64,000 nt of DNA from Doris montereyensis (Eukaryota > Mollusca > Gastropoda > Nudibranchia > Dorididae), in assembly GCA_037039925.1 (NCBI GenBank), contig JAXRKP010000025.1:492952-556951 (forward strand). The letters run 5' to 3'. A program made the position numbers and the translations under genes. The first letter of the stretch is position 1. Each line of letters starts with the position of its first letter. Shown here one piece after another: positions 25,957-64,000 of the stretch. Below the pieces are notes generated by a model. It searched no databases, had not been told where the DNA came from, and worked only from the letters and a program-made list of their open reading frames with translations.

Positions 25957-26236
25957 GACGTCAGTGGCCTAACGGTTAGGCTGAGGGACTTGGGATCATG
26001 ACATCCTGGGTTTGAATCCTAGCAATGCTAGGTCAGAGGCTGTGTTCCCGGAAAGACACTTGATACACAATTTCCCCACTTGACCCAGATACATATGGGA
26101 ACCGGCACCAGCTTGGAAATAAAAATCTGTGACAGACTAGCGTCTTGGCCAGTAGGTGATTATTATCATTTATTCTTCTTCATGTTATAGAAACCTGGAC
26201 AGGCCCTGGCTCTATTGGTCTTAAGGAACTTTACTA
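25957..26236 (+). repeat. tRNA-derived SINE
   Basis: A box TGGCCTAACGG, B box GGTTTGAATCC, body TTCCCGGAAAGACACTTGA and CCACTTGACCCAGATACA. The 3' part is ACAGACTAGCGTCTTGGCCAG and ends near CTTAAGGAACTTTAC. One of the most complete copies. Confidence 0.75.
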
Positions 26237-26239
26237 AAC

Positions 26240-27218
26240 GTTGTTGGTTGCTTTCCACACATGGAGTATTTGACAACTTTTGTGTGAGACCTATAACATT
26301 TTCCAAATAACAGTTGAAGGAAATGTTCACCACCCTGGATAGGGCAGAGAAGATTTTCAGTCATTTTCAAGTGATATAATATTAATAATATTATGGAGAT
26401 ATGGAAAGTCATGTTTTTAGATGTTTGAGAAAGAATACTGGTTTTTCTGAAATTGTTCCACATGCAAATAATGACCTGAAGAGATAGTGTAGTCCCGCTC
26501 TGTATTATTCATGCATAAATGCATGTTTTATACTACATGGACTTAGTACTGACAAGCCAGCATATGTGGTCGTTCTCTTTCAGTTTGGCTGAGAAGAAAA
26601 TTCAAGCTTTAAATTTCAGTCTGACTTGATGTTATTATTCTAATATTTCATCGGAATTGAGTTAAACACCCCCCCCCCCCACACACACACATTCCAATTA
26701 AAAAAACCCAACAACAACACCCCAACAAAACAGCAACCCAAAAACCAAATCCCAGCAACAACCATCACTCTCATGACATTTACATAAGATGAGAAAAGGC
26801 TAAGACTCCATGATTCCTTATCAATTTTTATTGCTGATACGGGGGGAAAACTCCTCTCAACATCTCAAACTCAAAGAAAAATGCTGAATCTGAAATTGAC
26901 AAATACGTCACATATAAGTCTATATATCAAACCTGGGTAAAGAATTATAAAGAAATAACAAAATACTCCACAAATCCCTCAATTGATCAAGAGTAAGGTC
27001 AAAGTGTCAATAAGCAATAAGATCAAGATATATAAAACATGCAGATAACCTTAACTGAGATGTTTAATTCCAATTCTAACCTACATTGTGTATGCAATCA
27101 TATCGATGAACCCTTTTTGAAAAAAAAGAACCTTTCCAATTCAAGGAGTTTCATTAATAAAAGGTAATAACAAGATAACGGGAAAATAAGAATATTTTAA
27201 ACTTACAAGCACATCAAT
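26240..27218 (-). other. Likely mucin 3' UTR and flanking sequence
   Basis: Non-coding, with a C/A-rich patch (26667-26760). On the minus strand it follows the mucin stop. The nearest AATAAA in that direction is at 26827-26832, about 390 nt after the stop, so transcription may end near there. Confidence 0.5.
26827..26832 (-). terminator. Candidate poly(A) signal for the mucin gene
   Basis: AATAAA on the minus strand (TTTATT as printed). Position is plausible but there is no transcript evidence. Confidence 0.3.

Positions 27219-64000
<36,782 letters not shown>

Overview
The window is eukaryotic and almost certainly from a mollusc, most likely a gastropod. The reasons are short exons with GT/AG introns, heavy microsatellite and minisatellite content, tRNA-derived SINEs, APE-type LINEs and a mucin of lophotrochozoan style. 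The exact species cannot be told from the sequence alone.

Layout. (1) Positions 1-15182, plus strand: the last 11 coding exons of the RNA polymerase II second-largest subunit (POLR2B/RPB2). All splice phases agree and give the C-terminal 512 residues plus stop. Its introns carry a 35-bp minisatellite, a LINE relic, a TTAA-flanked MITE and SINE copies. (2) Positions 15183-27218: an intergenic, transposon-rich stretch. It holds a 371-bp palindrome whose arms each carry a Penelope-type hammerhead-ribozyme-like core, and a LINE (19624-25144, minus strand, with a 12-bp target-site duplication). The LINE is itself split by a 2.16-kb element with 13-bp terminal inverted repeats and a broken THAP domain. 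(3) Positions 27219-64000, minus strand: the 3' part of a secreted gel-forming-mucin-like gene. Fourteen small exons encode a cysteine-rich C-terminus (thrombospondin type 1, TIL/VWC-like modules and a C-terminal cystine knot). They follow one giant exon of at least 9.7 kb made of a 21-bp repeat encoding TTAPSAV. The 5' end of the gene lies beyond the window.

The mucin introns are a museum of repeats. They include four different minisatellites (33, 27, 40 and 38 bp), a second LINE copy inserted inside a MITE, a clean TTAA-flanked 664-bp TIR element, a decayed mariner and several SINEs. The mucin as read has a frame break in exon 2, an in-frame TGA in the cystine-knot exon, and many small frame changes in the 57-64 kb repeat. 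These could be assembly errors, allelic lesions or decay, and the sequence alone cannot decide.

The two genes are unrelated in function: POLR2B is a nuclear housekeeping transcription enzyme, the mucin an extracellular glycoprotein. They are convergent, with about 12 kb of mobile DNA between them.
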